47,492 bases of DNA. Source: Ruminococcus flavefaciens. GTDB taxonomy: Bacteria; Bacillota; Clostridia; Oscillospirales; Ruminococcaceae. This document shows, piece by piece, positions 1-9,700 of the stretch (positions within the stretch are counted from its first letter, which is position 1; every line of letters starts with the position of its first letter). The DNA lies in assembly GCA_902777125.1 (NCBI GenBank), contig CACYSQ010000016.1, positions 1 through 47,492 of the forward strand, given 5' to 3'. A program made the translations under genes and the position numbers. Below the pieces are notes generated by a model. That model saw nothing but the letters and a program-made list of their open reading frames with translations, did not search any database and was not told the DNA's origin.

Positions 1-4
1 GGCT

Positions 5-94
5 TGGCGCGGATTGAGAGATTTGAACTCTCGCGCCGGTTTCCCGACCTACTCCCTTAGCAGGGGAGCCCCTTCACCACTTGGGTAAATCCGC
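5..94 (-). tRNA. tRNA-Ser (anticodon GCT)
   Basis: On the minus strand the 7-bp acceptor stem GCGGATT/AATCCGC closes exactly (88-94 with 9-15). The anticodon stem CTCCC/GGGAG holds the loop CTGCTAA, so the anticodon is GCT, which reads AGC/AGU serine codons. A long variable arm lies between the anticodon and T arms, as class II serine tRNAs have. The discriminator is G and the 3' CCA is encoded (5-7). It is second in a two-tRNA unit, 24 bases after the tRNA-Ser(TGA) gene. Confidence 0.96.
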
Positions 95-118
95 AAACCG
101 GCGTAAAACCGGAAAATA

Positions 119-207
119 TGGCGGAGAGGGTGGGATTCGAACCCACGTGACCGTTAAGTCAAACGGTTTTCAAGACCGCCTCGTTATGACCGCTTCGATA
201 CCTCTCC
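119..207 (-). tRNA. tRNA-Ser (anticodon TGA)
   Basis: On the minus strand the acceptor stem GGAGAGG/CCTCTCC pairs fully (201-207 with 123-129). The anticodon stem GCGGT/ACCGT carries the loop CTTGAAA, giving anticodon TGA for UCN codons. The T arm GTGGG-TTCGAAT-CCCAC is canonical and the variable arm is long. Discriminator G and an encoded CCA (119-121) are present. It is the first gene of the tandem serine tRNA unit. Confidence 0.96.
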
Positions 208-247
208 ATTATGTACTGAACTGTACTCCGTATCAGTCAGCTTAATT

Positions 248-276
248 ATTATAACACAAAATCAAGGGAAAGTCAA
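248..276 (-). promoter_or_regulatory. Sigma-A promoter for the tRNA-Ser pair
   Basis: Read on the minus strand, TTGACT (271-276) is followed by a 17-bp spacer and TATAAT (248-253). Transcription would start about 30 bases upstream of the first tRNA. A near-consensus promoter suits stable RNA genes. Confidence 0.85.
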
Positions 277-309
277 TAAAATATTTCGGCAAAAATAAGA
301 TGATGATTT

Positions 310-356
310 GCGGCGGTTGTGTGTACTGTGCACAAAAATCGTACACAAAGGTTCCG
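310..356. repeat. Nested inverted repeat between divergent promoters
   Basis: TGTGTAC (320-326) is repeated inverted as GTACACA (341-347). The palindrome TGTGCACA (327-334) lies between them, and outer arms GCGG (310-313) and CCGC (353-356) can extend the stem. It sits between the minus-strand tRNA promoter and the plus-strand pyrH promoter, upstream of both start sites, so an operator for a DNA-binding protein is likelier than an RNA structure. No T tract follows it. No gene is seen in 208-473. Confidence 0.5.
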
Positions 357-413
357 CTAAAGTAAAAAGATATAAAGATATACCCGCGGATACCTTTTTT
401 TGTGAAAATATAC

Positions 414-442
414 TTTACATATCATTAATTATAGTGTAAAAT
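414..442 (+). promoter_or_regulatory. Promoter of the pyrH-polC operon
   Basis: TTTACA (414-419), 17 bp, then TAAAAT (437-442), about 32 bases upstream of the pyrH start. Several overlapping TATA-like hexamers follow at 442-450, so the exact -10 is uncertain. No other good promoter is visible before polC. Confidence 0.65.
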
Positions 443-473
443 ATACTATAGATATTTTTTTGTGAGGTGCGCT

Positions 474-1184
474 ATGGAACCAAAATTTAAAAGAATCCTA
501 CTCAAGGTCAGCGGCGAGGCTCTCGCAGGTGACAACAAGACCGGTCTCAACTATCCAGTTATCACTGAGATCTGCAAAAGCATAAAGAAATGCGTTGACG
601 CCGGAGTTCAGGTCGGCGTTGTTGTCGGCGGAGGCAACTTCTGGCGCGGCAGGTCAAGCGGCGCTATGGACAGGACCCGTGCCGACCACATCGGTATGCT
701 CGCAACTGCTATGAACGCTCTTGCTCTTGCCGACGTCCTCGAATCCCTCGGCTGCGATGTCAGAGTACAGACCGCTATCAGTATGCAGCAGGTCGCCGAG
801 CCCTATATCCGCAACAGAGCCGTTCGCCATCTTCAGAAGGGCAGGGTAGTGATATTCGGCTGCGGTACAGGAAATCCCTTCTTCTCCACTGATACGGCTG
901 CTTCACTCCGTGCTGTCGAGATCGAGGCTGATATCTTCCTCAAAGCCACTCTCGTTGACGGCGTCTATGACAAGGATCCCCACAAATACCCCGACGCCAA
1001 GAAGTATGACCAGCTCACATTCAGTCAGGTCATCGGCGAGGAGCTCGCTGTTATGGACAGCACTGCCGCTGCTATGTGCCGTGATAACAAGATGAAGATG
1101 CTCGTGTTTGATCTCAGCCGTCCCGACAATATATATGACGCTATAATGGGCGAAAACGTCGGAACTGTTGTTTACGAAGAATAA
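474..1184 (+). CDS. pyrH: UMP kinase
   Basis: Phosphorylates UMP to UDP with ATP, in cytoplasmic pyrimidine nucleotide synthesis. The 236-residue product is a standard amino-acid-kinase-fold PyrH: the N-terminal KVSGEAL (about 11-17), the glycine-rich GGGNFWRG (about 52-59), the central [20 protein letters not shown] stretch and an FFSTDTAA segment are all typical. The frame is open from a GTG at 462, but ATG 474 is preferred because the AGGTG at 465-469 then serves as its ribosome site and the protein begins at the family-typical [11 protein letters not shown]. First gene of the operon; frr follows after 22 bases, the usual Firmicutes order. Confidence 0.95.
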   Translation: MEPKFKRILLKVSGEALAGDNKTGLNYPVITEICKSIKKCVDAGVQVGVVVGGGNFWRGRSSGAMDRTRADHIGMLATAMNALALADVLESLGCDVRVQTAISMQQVAEPYIRNRAVRHLQKGRVVIFGCGTGNPFFSTDTAASLRAVEIEADIFLKATLVDGVYDKDPHKYPDAKKYDQLTFSQVIGEELAVMDSTAAAMCRDNKMKMLVFDLSRPDNIYDAIMGENVGTVVYEE

Positions 1185-1206
1185 TTTCAGAAAGGAAATG
1201 ATCACA

Positions 1207-1761
1207 ATGAAGGAAACTATAAATTCCGCAAAGGAAAAAATGAACAAGAGCCTCAACGCTCTCGCTAATGAATACGCTGCTATCCGTGCAGGAAGAGCTA
1301 ACCCTGCCGTTCTCGACAAGGTCCTCGTTGACTACTACGGCTCTCCCACGCCCGTGAACCAGATGGCTGCTGTATCCGTATCTCAGGCTACTATCCTCGT
1401 TATCCAGCCGTGGGACAAGTCCACTCTCAAGCTCATCGAAAAGGCTATCCAGGCTTCTGATATCGGTATCAATCCCACCAACGACGGCAGCGTTATCCGT
1501 CTCGCTTTCCCGCAGCTCACTGAGGAAAGACGTAAGGAGCTCTGCAAGACCGTCAAGAAGTACGGCGAGGAGTGCAAGGTAACTATCCGTTCTATCCGCC
1601 GCGATACTATGGACAAGCTCAAGAAGATGCAGAAGAACTCTGAGATCACCGAGGACGATCTTAAGGACTGCGAAAAGAAGGTACAGGATATCACTGACAA
1701 GTGCTGTGCCGAGGCTGACAAGGCAGTTGCAGCAAAAGAAAAAGAGATTATGACAGTCTGA
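1207..1761 (+). CDS. frr: Ribosome recycling factor
   Basis: With EF-G, splits post-termination ribosomes so that subunits can be reused. The 184-residue length matches the family (about 185). Recognisable segments are the N-terminal INSAKEKMNKSLNALANEYA helix, AIRAGRANPAVLDKVLVDYYG and the coiled, lysine-rich C-terminal half (KKYGEECKVTIRSIRRD). ATG 1207 is chosen over 1198 because AAAGGA at 1191-1196 is ten bases from it but only one base from 1198. It lies between pyrH and uppS, with an 8-base gap to uppS. Confidence 0.95.
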   Translation: MKETINSAKEKMNKSLNALANEYAAIRAGRANPAVLDKVLVDYYGSPTPVNQMAAVSVSQATILVIQPWDKSTLKLIEKAIQASDIGINPTNDGSVIRLAFPQLTEERRKELCKTVKKYGEECKVTIRSIRRDTMDKLKKMQKNSEITEDDLKDCEKKVQDITDKCCAEADKAVAAKEKEIMTV

Positions 1762-1769
1762 GGTGAAAC

Positions 1770-2513
1770 ATGGCTATATTCGGTAAAAAGAAACCGGAGC
1801 TGCTCACTGAGCTGCCCGAACAGATGCCCTCCCACGTTGCTATCATCATGGACGGCAACGGCAGATGGGCTAAGAAGCGCGGTCTTCCGCGTCCCTTCGG
1901 TCACCGCGAGGGCGCAAAGACCTTCAAAAAGATAGTCCGCCACGCAAAGGACATCGGTATCAAGCACCTCTCATTCTATGCGTTCTCGACTGAAAACTGG
2001 CAGCGTCCCGATGACGAAGTCGCCGGTCTTATGAAGATATTCAGCGATTACCTCGATGACATCTCATGGCTCCACAAGGAAAAGACCCGTATGATATTCA
2101 TCGGAAGCAAGGACAGGTTCACTGAGGAGCTCCGCAACAAGATGATCCAGACCGAAAAGGTCACAGAGAATTACGACGAAATGGTGCTCTTTCTCGCCAT
2201 CAACTACGGCGGAAGAGACGATATCACCCACAGCACGCGCCGTATAGCCGAAATGGTGAAGAAGGGCGAGCTGAACCCCGAGGATATCACCGAGCAGACT
2301 GTCGCTGACGGACTTTACACAGCCGGCTTCCCGGACGTTGACCTCGTTATCCGTCCAAGCGGCGAGCAGCGCCTTTCAAACTTCCTGATATGGCAGTGTG
2401 CATACGCTGAATATTACTTCACCAATATCCTCTGGCCTGATTTCACAGGCGAAGATCTTGAAGCGGCTATAATCGAATTTGCGAACCGCAGCCGAAGGTT
2501 TGGTGGCGTCTGA
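1770..2513 (+). CDS. uppS: Isoprenyl transferase (undecaprenyl diphosphate synthase)
   Basis: A cis-prenyltransferase that condenses isopentenyl diphosphate with farnesyl diphosphate to make the C55 carrier lipid for cell-wall synthesis. The 247-residue protein has the catalytic motif IIMDGNGRWAKKRG (Asp28) and the substrate-binding segment IRPSGEQRLSNFLIWQ near the C terminus, then the TNILWPDF stretch. IRPSGE replaces the commoner IRTSGE, a mild change. AGGTGAAAC before ATG 1770 is the ribosome site. It overlaps cdsA by one base (TGATG), so the two are probably translationally coupled, and it belongs with dxr and ispG in the isoprenoid part of this operon. Confidence 0.95.
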   Translation: MAIFGKKKPELLTELPEQMPSHVAIIMDGNGRWAKKRGLPRPFGHREGAKTFKKIVRHAKDIGIKHLSFYAFSTENWQRPDDEVAGLMKIFSDYLDDISWLHKEKTRMIFIGSKDRFTEELRNKMIQTEKVTENYDEMVLFLAINYGGRDDITHSTRRIAEMVKKGELNPEDITEQTVADGLYTAGFPDVDLVIRPSGEQRLSNFLIWQCAYAEYYFTNILWPDFTGEDLEAAIIEFANRSRRFGGV

Positions 2514-3394
2514 TGCTGACCCGAATCATATCCGGAACTGTCGGTGCAGCTATAATGGCAGTGGTGCTGTATTTCCACGATACCATCGTGCTGCCTATAG
2601 CCGTTGGAGCTATGATCGTCGTTATGCTCTTTGAGCTGCTCCGTGCTGTCAAGCTGGAGAAGTGTCTTCCCATACTCATTGCAGTCGAGGGCTGCGGCAT
2701 AGTTATGCCCCAGCTTTATAGTTGCTATTACTATGCTGATAAGGTAAAGGGCGATAGGATCATCAAAATCGACGGTGCTGTAACGCTTGCTGCCTTTGCA
2801 GTAACACTTGCAGCCGCATTCATCGTGTTCGTGACATGGCTGAAAAAGCACAAGGAAATACGCTACGAGCAGGTATTCTTTGCACTTGCAGCAATGGTAC
2901 TCGTTCCGCAGGCTATGTCAACTATGGTGCGTATCGACCGCATGAACGAGGAGCACGGACTTTTCCTCCTCATAATGGGACTCTGCGGCGCGTGGATAGC
3001 TGATACAGGTGCATATTTCACCGGAGTTGCTTTCGGTAAGCACAAGCTCTGTCCTGAGATAAGCCCTAAGAAGACTATCGAGGGTTTCATCGGCGGTATC
3101 ACATTTACCGGTATCGCCTATGCTGCTGCATTCTCGCTCCGCTCCGGATTCACAGCAGAAAGAGCGATCATCGCATTTGTTATAGGAGCAGTATGCGCTG
3201 TCATCGGCACAGTCGGCGACCTTTCTGCGTCTATGGTAAAGCGTCAGATAGGCTTCAAGGACTACGGAAAGATAATGCCCGGTCACGGCGGACTTATGGA
3301 TCGCTTTGACAGCGTTCTTTTCGTGCTGCCCACATTTTATATCATGATCGCTGTTGTTCTTGAGGACCACAGCGTCGGAGGTCTTTTAGGATAA
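2513..3394 (+). CDS. cdsA: Phosphatidate cytidylyltransferase
   Basis: Makes CDP-diacylglycerol from phosphatidate and CTP, the branch point of phospholipid synthesis, in the membrane. The 293 residues contain several hydrophobic segments. Near the C terminus is the family signature, starting at SMVKRQIGFKDYGK and ending PGHGGLMDRFDS; an earlier IADTGAYFTGVAFGKHK loop is also typical. Start ATG 2513 shares its first base with the uppS stop. After the stop comes a 113-base interval to dxr, long for this operon, which holds a short ORF (see 3418-3492). Confidence 0.95.
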   Translation: MLTRIISGTVGAAIMAVVLYFHDTIVLPIAVGAMIVVMLFELLRAVKLEKCLPILIAVEGCGIVMPQLYSCYYYADKVKGDRIIKIDGAVTLAAFAVTLAAAFIVFVTWLKKHKEIRYEQVFFALAAMVLVPQAMSTMVRIDRMNEEHGLFLLIMGLCGAWIADTGAYFTGVAFGKHKLCPEISPKKTIEGFIGGITFTGIAYAAAFSLRSGFTAERAIIAFVIGAVCAVIGTVGDLSASMVKRQIGFKDYGKIMPGHGGLMDRFDSVLFVLPTFYIMIAVVLEDHSVGGLLG

Positions 3395-3417
3395 TAATAA
3401 CTTGAAAGGAGACTAAC

Positions 3418-3492
3418 GTGGATAATGCGTATAGTCCCTTTCGCATTTTATCAGACAGTATATCATATACTATTCGGGAAGGAATTCCCTGA
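3418..3492 (+). CDS. Putative 24-residue leader or small ORF upstream of dxr
   Basis: Not recognised. AAAGGAG at 3405-3411 lies six bases before a GTG (3418-3420), and the frame runs 24 codons to TGA at 3490-3492, ending 15 bases before dxr. The predicted peptide begins MDNAYSPFRILSDS and contains no clear amino-acid run of the attenuator type. The ORF contains a perfect 15-bp inverted repeat (3457-3471). It may be a translated leader, a coupling device or a chance frame with a fortuitous ribosome site. Translation is inference. Confidence 0.35.
   Translation: MDNAYSPFRILSDSISYTIREGIP
3457..3471. repeat. Perfect inverted repeat between cdsA and dxr
   Basis: AGTATAT-c-ATATACT, seven-base arms around a single central base, followed by a second palindromic motif GGAATTCC at 3480-3487. 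It could be an operator or a small RNA hairpin. No T tract follows, so it is not a terminator. Confidence 0.5.
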
Positions 3493-3507
3493 AATAAGGT
3501 GAACAAA

Positions 3508-4659
3508 ATGAAGAAAACTATATCCGTCCTCGGCTCGACAGGCTCGATCGGAACTCAGTCGCTCGAGGTCTGCGAAGTACATGACATAGGCGTTGCCGCT
3601 ATCGCAGCGCACAGCAGCGTGAAGCTGCTTGCGGAACAGGCAAGAAGATTCAGACCTGATTATGTCGGCATCTACAACGAGGAGAAGTACCCCGAGCTGA
3701 AAGCTGAGCTTGCAGACACGAATGTAAAGATAGTCTGCGGAATGGAGGGCCTGTGCGAGATTGCCTCGCTTCCTCAGTGCGATACCGTGCTCAATTCCGT
3801 AGTCGGAATGGTTGGACTTCTCCCCACTCTTACCGCGATTGATGCAGGCAAGGAGCTTGCTCTTGCAAACAAGGAGACCCTTGTCGCAGGCGGTGAGCTC
3901 GTAATGTCCGAGATCGCAAAAAAGGACGTAAAGCTCTACCCTGTGGACAGCGAGCATTCCGCTATATTCCAGTGCTTGCAGGGCAATAAGCGTTCACAGC
4001 TCAGCAAGGTGATACTTACTGCTTCCGGCGGACCTTTCTTTGGGAAGTCCTACGACGAGCTGCGTTCCGTCACAAAGGAACAGGCTCTCCACCACCCGAA
4101 CTGGGACATGGGCAATAAAATAACCATCGACTCTGCTACACTTATGAACAAGGGACTTGAATTCATCGAGGCGAAATGGCTTTTTGACCTTGTGCCTGAC
4201 CAGATAGAGATAGTCGTCCACAGACAGAGCGTGGTACATTCAGCGGTCGAGTACAATGACTATTCCGTTATCGCACAGCTCGGAGTTCCGGATATGAAGA
4301 TACCGATACAGTACGCCCTGCTCTATCCTGACAGAATGGAGTGTCCGACAGGAAGGCTCTCGCTGACGGATTACGGCAAGCTCACCTTTGAAAAACCGGA
4401 TATCGCAACCTTCAAGTGCCTCGGTGCTGCTATCGAGGCCATAAAGCGCGGCGGAGCTTATCCCTGCCTTGTAAATTCCGCAAACGAGGAGGCTGTACGC
4501 GCTTTCCTCAGCGACGAGATAAGCTTCATCGAGATAGGGGAGATAGTCTCCTCCGTTCTCGATAAATTCGGCACATCGGAGATAAACTGCTACGATGACG
4601 TTATGAAAGCTGACACGGCTGCCCGTGAGTACGTCCGTGCGGCAATTGCAGAAAGATAA
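3508..4659 (+). CDS. dxr: 1-deoxy-D-xylulose 5-phosphate reductoisomerase
   Basis: Rearranges and reduces DXP to 2-C-methyl-D-erythritol 4-phosphate with NADPH, the committed step of the MEP isoprenoid pathway. In the 383-residue product the NADPH loop LGSTGSIGTQS is at about 8-18. ALANKETLVAGG, the metal-site segment VDSEHSAIFQCL, LTASGGPF and HPNWDMGNKITIDSATLMNK follow in family order. ATG 3508 is chosen: the AAGGTG at 3496-3501 is its ribosome site, and the in-frame GTG at 3499 lies inside that site. rseP starts 28 bases downstream; ispG, two genes on, serves the same pathway. Confidence 0.96.
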   Translation: MKKTISVLGSTGSIGTQSLEVCEVHDIGVAAIAAHSSVKLLAEQARRFRPDYVGIYNEEKYPELKAELADTNVKIVCGMEGLCEIASLPQCDTVLNSVVGMVGLLPTLTAIDAGKELALANKETLVAGGELVMSEIAKKDVKLYPVDSEHSAIFQCLQGNKRSQLSKVILTASGGPFFGKSYDELRSVTKEQALHHPNWDMGNKITIDSATLMNKGLEFIEAKWLFDLVPDQIEIVVHRQSVVHSAVEYNDYSVIAQLGVPDMKIPIQYALLYPDRMECPTGRLSLTDYGKLTFEKPDIATFKCLGAAIEAIKRGGAYPCLVNSANEEAVRAFLSDEISFIEIGEIVSSVLDKFGTSEINCYDDVMKADTAAREYVRAAIAER

Positions 4660-4687
4660 GCTACAGCATTAGAAAGGATAATTGGCA

Positions 4688-5749
4688 ATGGGTATAATCA
4701 TAGCACTTCTGATATTCGGTCTTATCGTGACCGTCCATGAGTTCGGACACTTCATTGTCGCCAAGCTCAGCGGTATAAAGGTGCTGGAATTCTCGATAGG
4801 AATGGGGCCTAAGATAGTTCAGCGCAAATGGGGCGAGACCATGTACTCGCTGCGCTGGATACCAATGGGCGGCTACTGTGCAATGGAGGACGAGGACAAG
4901 GAATCGGACGATCCAAGGGGCTTCCGTAACGCAAAGCTTTGGAAAAGAGCGCTCGTTCTCTTTGCGGGACCCTTCATGAACTTTGTTCTCGGCTTCCTCC
5001 TGCTCATAGGAATGGTCTGCATGGCAGAGGGCGGTGTCGCGTCCACTAAGGTTGCCGGTTTTTACGGAAAGACCGAGGATAACGGCGAGATAACCTACTA
5101 CTCGAAGAGCTATGAATCGGGTCTGAGGCACGGCGACCGCTTCGTTGAGGTGGACGATATCCACATTTTCAGCTACCTCGACCTCAGCTACATCTTCTCA
5201 ACGACCAAGACACATACCCACGATGTGACAGTAATCCGTGACGGCAAAAAAATAGAGCTTGAAGATGTCGAGTTCCGTGATATCCGTGATAATGACATGG
5301 TCGATTTCGGACTTGTGTACAGAGACAAAAACCCGCTTACGGTCCTCAAAGGCTCGTCCGAGCTCTTCATGTCAATGGGACACATGGTCGGTATGTCGCT
5401 GAAGCAGCTCGCTACCGGAAAGGCTGACAAGGAGGAGGTCTCCGGACCTGTCGGTGTAGTATCGACTATCAGTGAGGCGACCGAAAAGAGTGAGGACAAA
5501 AAGGACGCACTTTTCCAGCTCTTCTATATGTCCGCCCTCATAAGCATAAACGTCGGAATATTCAATCTTCTACCGATACCAGGTCTCGACGGCGGAAGAC
5601 TTCTCTTCTGCCTTATCGAGCTTATCCGACGCAAGCCGGTAAAGCCTGAGCACGAGGGCTACGTTCACCTCGCCGGCATCGCCCTGCTTATCGGACTGAT
5701 GCTGCTCGTGACCTACAACGATATCGTAAGACTTATAACAGGAGGCTAA
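4688..5749 (+). CDS. rseP: RseP-type site-2 zinc metalloprotease (M50)
   Basis: An intramembrane protease that cleaves single-pass membrane proteins such as anti-sigma factors and remnant signal peptides. The 353-residue protein has HEFGH at residues 17-21 in its first membrane segment (zinc ligands and catalytic Glu), a following FAGPFMNFVLG segment, a central PDZ-like region (about 110-190) and the second active-site motif NLLPIPGLDGGRL near residue 300, then two hydrophobic stretches. ATG 4688 fits the AAAGGA at 4672-4677 (ten bases); TTG 4682 is the alternative. It is an obvious candidate to process the putative anti-sigma protein at 23936-25696, but that link is inference. Confidence 0.94.
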   Translation: MGIIIALLIFGLIVTVHEFGHFIVAKLSGIKVLEFSIGMGPKIVQRKWGETMYSLRWIPMGGYCAMEDEDKESDDPRGFRNAKLWKRALVLFAGPFMNFVLGFLLLIGMVCMAEGGVASTKVAGFYGKTEDNGEITYYSKSYESGLRHGDRFVEVDDIHIFSYLDLSYIFSTTKTHTHDVTVIRDGKKIELEDVEFRDIRDNDMVDFGLVYRDKNPLTVLKGSSELFMSMGHMVGMSLKQLATGKADKEEVSGPVGVVSTISEATEKSEDKKDALFQLFYMSALISINVGIFNLLPIPGLDGGRLLFCLIELIRRKPVKPEHEGYVHLAGIALLIGLMLLVTYNDIVRLITGG

Positions 5750-5752
5750 ACT

Positions 5753-6790
5753 ATGAGAAATGTCAGACCCGTAAAGGTCGGGGACTGTGTCCTCGACGGT
5801 AATCACATATATATCCAGTCGATGCTGAACGTCCGCTCTGATGATATCGAGGGCAGCGTAAAACAGGCAGTCGAGCTTGAAAAGGCTGGCTGTGAGATAA
5901 TCCGTGCGGCGATCCCGGATAAGGCTGCCGTAAGGCTGATCCCGGCTATCAAGGAGGCTGTGAAGATACCTCTCGTTGCGGATATCCATTTCGATTACCG
6001 CCTTGCAATCGAGGCAGCCGCAGCCGGTATCGACAAGATACGCATAAACCCCGGAAACATCGGCGGTATGGACAGGGTAAAGGCTGTCGTTGAAGCCTGC
6101 CGTTCAAGGAATATCCCTATCCGCATCGGCGTGAACTCCGGTTCTCTTGAAAAGGAGCTGCTCGCAAAGTACGGTTCTCCCACACCGGAAGCTCTCGTTG
6201 AGAGTGCACTGAACCATGCCGCGATGCTGGAGCATTTCGACTTTGAAGACATAGTTATCTCCATAAAATCCTCAGATGTAAACCGCATGATAGCGTCCTA
6301 CAGGCTTGCAGCCGAGAAGTGCAGCTATCCGCTCCATCTCGGCGTTACCGAGGCCGGTACCGAGAGAATGGGACTTATAAAGTCCGCAGTCGGCATAGGC
6401 TCGCTGCTCTGCGACGACATCGGCGAAACGATAAGGGTTTCCCTCACGGACGATCCAGTTAAGGAGATCGAAGCCGCAAAGGATATCCTCAAATGTATCG
6501 GTAAGCTCGGCGGCGTGAGAATGGTCTCATGTCCCACCTGCGGACGCACCCGAATCGACCTCATCGGTACCGCAAAGAAGGTCGAGGAGGCGCTGAAAAA
6601 CGTTGACAAGGACATAACCGTTGCCGTAATGGGCTGTATAGTTAACGGTCCCGGAGAGGCGAGGGAAGCCGATGTGGGCATCGCCGGAGGTGACGGCTGC
6701 GCTGTTATCTTCCGCAAGGACGGCACACAGCGAAAAATCAAAGAGGAGGACATTGTCTCCGAGCTTCTTGCTGAGGTGGACAAGCTTTAA
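5753..6790 (+). CDS. ispG: 4-hydroxy-3-methylbut-2-enyl diphosphate synthase (flavodoxin type)
   Basis: A [4Fe-4S] enzyme of the late MEP pathway that reduces MEcPP to HMBPP. The 345-residue bacterial-length protein has the TIM-barrel start (QSMLNVRSDDIEGSVKQA), PLVADIHFDYRLA and IRINPGNIGG. The cluster ligands are visible as Cys260 and Cys263 in SCPTCGRTRIDL and Cys295 in GCIVNGPGEA, with Glu302 of that motif as the probable fourth ligand. It starts three bases after the rseP stop, with AGGAGG ahead of it, and polC begins two bases after its own stop. Confidence 0.96.
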   Translation: MRNVRPVKVGDCVLDGNHIYIQSMLNVRSDDIEGSVKQAVELEKAGCEIIRAAIPDKAAVRLIPAIKEAVKIPLVADIHFDYRLAIEAAAAGIDKIRINPGNIGGMDRVKAVVEACRSRNIPIRIGVNSGSLEKELLAKYGSPTPEALVESALNHAAMLEHFDFEDIVISIKSSDVNRMIASYRLAAEKCSYPLHLGVTEAGTERMGLIKSAVGIGSLLCDDIGETIRVSLTDDPVKEIEAAKDILKCIGKLGGVRMVSCPTCGRTRIDLIGTAKKVEEALKNVDKDITVAVMGCIVNGPGEAREADVGIAGGDGCAVIFRKDGTQRKIKEEDIVSELLAEVDKL

Positions 6791-6792
6791 AC

Positions 6793-9700
6793 ATGAACAT
6801 AAACTTAGCTGAATTTCTGAAGGATTACGGTGCGGAGATCCCCGAGACCGTCCGCGGCGGAGAGATATACAAGCTTACATATTCCGACAAGCTCGACCAT
6901 ATCAATTTCTTTGCACATTTTTCAGATATCGTTCCGGCAGCGGACATCTTCGCCTTTGAAAAAGCCGTTGAGACCGTGATAAGGGTGGATAACGTCAGGC
7001 TTCACTGCCGCTATCCGGAGGAAAAATTCGGCGCGTACTGCTTCGGTGAGATAATCGCCCTGCTTAAACGCGACGTCCCGGTCGTGAACGGCTTCCTTGA
7101 CGGTGCTGATATCCGCTTTGGTGCGGAGGATATTGCGATATCCCTCACTCATGGCGGACTTGATATGCTCGAGGACGCACAGTTCCGCAGAAAGCTCTCG
7201 CAGCTCATATACAATCAGTTCGGCGTGAAAAGGAGCATTACCCTAGGCGGAAAAACAGCCGTTGCGGAGAACGACTACGACGAGATGATCGAGCGTATCG
7301 AGGCTGACCTGCCCGACTACAGCGACCAGCTCATTCCCGAAAAGACAGAGCAGGAAAAGCTTGAGGAGGCGAGACAGTCTGCGATACCGACTGCCTCGGT
7401 CGATGTTACCTCCCTTGATACCGGCTTTGACCCGGATTCCGCGGAGATCATCAAGGGCAGGGCTATCCGCGAGAAGCCTGTCCCGATAAACGAAGCCGTC
7501 CAGAGACTCGGCGAAAAGCTCACGGTAGTGGGCGACGTTTTCGCCTCGGAGATAAAGGAGCTTCGTAACGAGAAATGCGTTGTTACCTTCGATATCACCG
7601 ATTACAGCGGCTCGGTCAAGCTGAAGATCTTCGGCACGAACAAGGAGATCGAGGACATGAAGCTCGGCGGCATCAAGAACGGCACCGCACTTCTTGTCAG
7701 CGGAAAGATCGACTACGACCAGTTTGCGCGTGATATAGTCCTTTCACCGAATTCGCTGATAAAGGTAAAGCGCATACCCAAAATGGACACTTACCCGGAA
7801 AAGCGCGTTGAGCTCCACTGCCATACAAATATGTCGGCTATGGACGCCGTCACAGACCCGGTAACTCTCATCAGCCGTGCGGCTGCGTGGGGACATCAGG
7901 CAATGGCGATAACCGATCACGGCAACGTTCAGGCTTTCCCGGACTGTATGTACAATATGCCCAAGAACTTCAAGGTCATCTACGGCATGGAGGCTTACGT
8001 TGTGAATGACCTTGACGACGAGCGTGACCTCATAGTTTACGGCGATGACAGCCGCAGTTTTGACGATGAGATAATCGTTTTCGACGTTGAGTCAACGGGT
8101 CTGAGCTTTGCGAACGACCGTCTTACCGAGATAGGTGCGGTCAAGCTGAAAAACCTCCAGATAATCGACAGCTTTAATACAAAAGTAAACCCCGGATTCC
8201 ATATCCCGGAGAAGATAACCGAGCTTACCGGCATCAGCGATGCTGACGTTGCAGGCGCCCCCAATGAGGCAGATGCCCTCCGCAGCTTCATGGAATTCTG
8301 CGGGGACAAGCCGGTCCTCGTTGCCCACAACGCCCGCTACGATACCACGATGATAGATCAGGTCTGCAAGCGGAACGGTATTGATTTCCCCTATACATGG
8401 CTCGATACGCTCATACTCTGTCAGGTGATGCTCCCCGAAATGGGACGCTATAAGCTCGATCACGTTGCAAGGACGCTGAAGCTCGGCAAGTTCGACCACC
8501 ACCGTGCCTCGGACGATGCCGGAATGCTCGCAAAGATATACATTGAGCTGATAGGCAGGCTGAAAGGTGAGCGCGGCATGAAAGGCGTCGGCGAGCTGAA
8601 CTCCCTCCTGACCGACCTTGAGGTCAAGAAGCTGAAAAGCTACCACCACATCATACTCGTCCGCAACCAGACCGGCTTGAAGAACCTCTACAGGCTCGTT
8701 TCGTTCAGCAACCTCGACTACTTCTACAAGAAGCCGCTCATACCGAAATCCGTGCTGATGAAGTACCGCGAGGGACTTATTTTCGGAAGCGCCTGCGAAT
8801 CCGGCGAGCTCTTCCACGCAATGGTCAATATGCGTTCGGAGGAATACATCGAGAAGCTTGCTAAATTCTTCGATTACCTCGAAATACAGCCTATCGCCAA
8901 CAACGCCTTCATGATTCGCGAGGGCATTTCGCGTGACGAGGAGGAGCTCCGCGAATACAACCGCCGCATAGTCGCCCTAGGAGACAAGCTCGGCATACCG
9001 GTCTGTGCGACCTGCGACGTCCACTTCATCGACCCGAAGGACGCGGTTTTCCGCAAGATAATCCTTGCCACAATGGGCTTCAAGGACGCCGAAAATCAGG
9101 CGCCGCTCTATTTCAGAACGACCGAGGAGATGATGGGCGAATTCGAATATCTCGGTCACGACAAGGCTTACGAGGTCGTTATCACCAACACCAATGCTAT
9201 CGCCGACCAGATAGAGGTCGTCCGTCCGATACCAAAGGGAACGTTCACTCCGACCATTGACGGTGCAGAGGAGGAGCTTGTGAAGATCACCCACGACAAG
9301 GCTCATGAGATATACGGCGATCCGCTTCCGGAGATCGTGGACAAGCGACTGAACAGAGAGCTTTCGTCCATTATCAAGCACGGCTTCTCCGTGCTCTACA
9401 TCATCGCACAGAAACTTGTGTGGAACTCCGTTGACAACGGCTACCTTGTGGGATCACGAGGCTCGGTAGGCTCGTCCTTTGTGGCTTCAATGGCTGGTAT
9501 CTCCGAGGTAAATCCTCTTGTTCCGCACTATGTCTGCCCCAAGTGCAAGCACAGCGAGTTCCTCACTGACGGAAAATACGGCTCCGGCTTTGATCTCCCG
9601 CCCAAGAACTGTCCCGAGTGCGGCACTGATATGCACCGTGACGGCCACGATATACCGTTCGAGACCTTCCTCGGCTTCGACGGCGACAAAGCGCCTGATA

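Noticed and set aside
8092-8817. Long minus-strand open frame opposite polC
   Set aside because: It is the antisense of a well-supported coding region, has no family motifs and reflects codon bias in polC.
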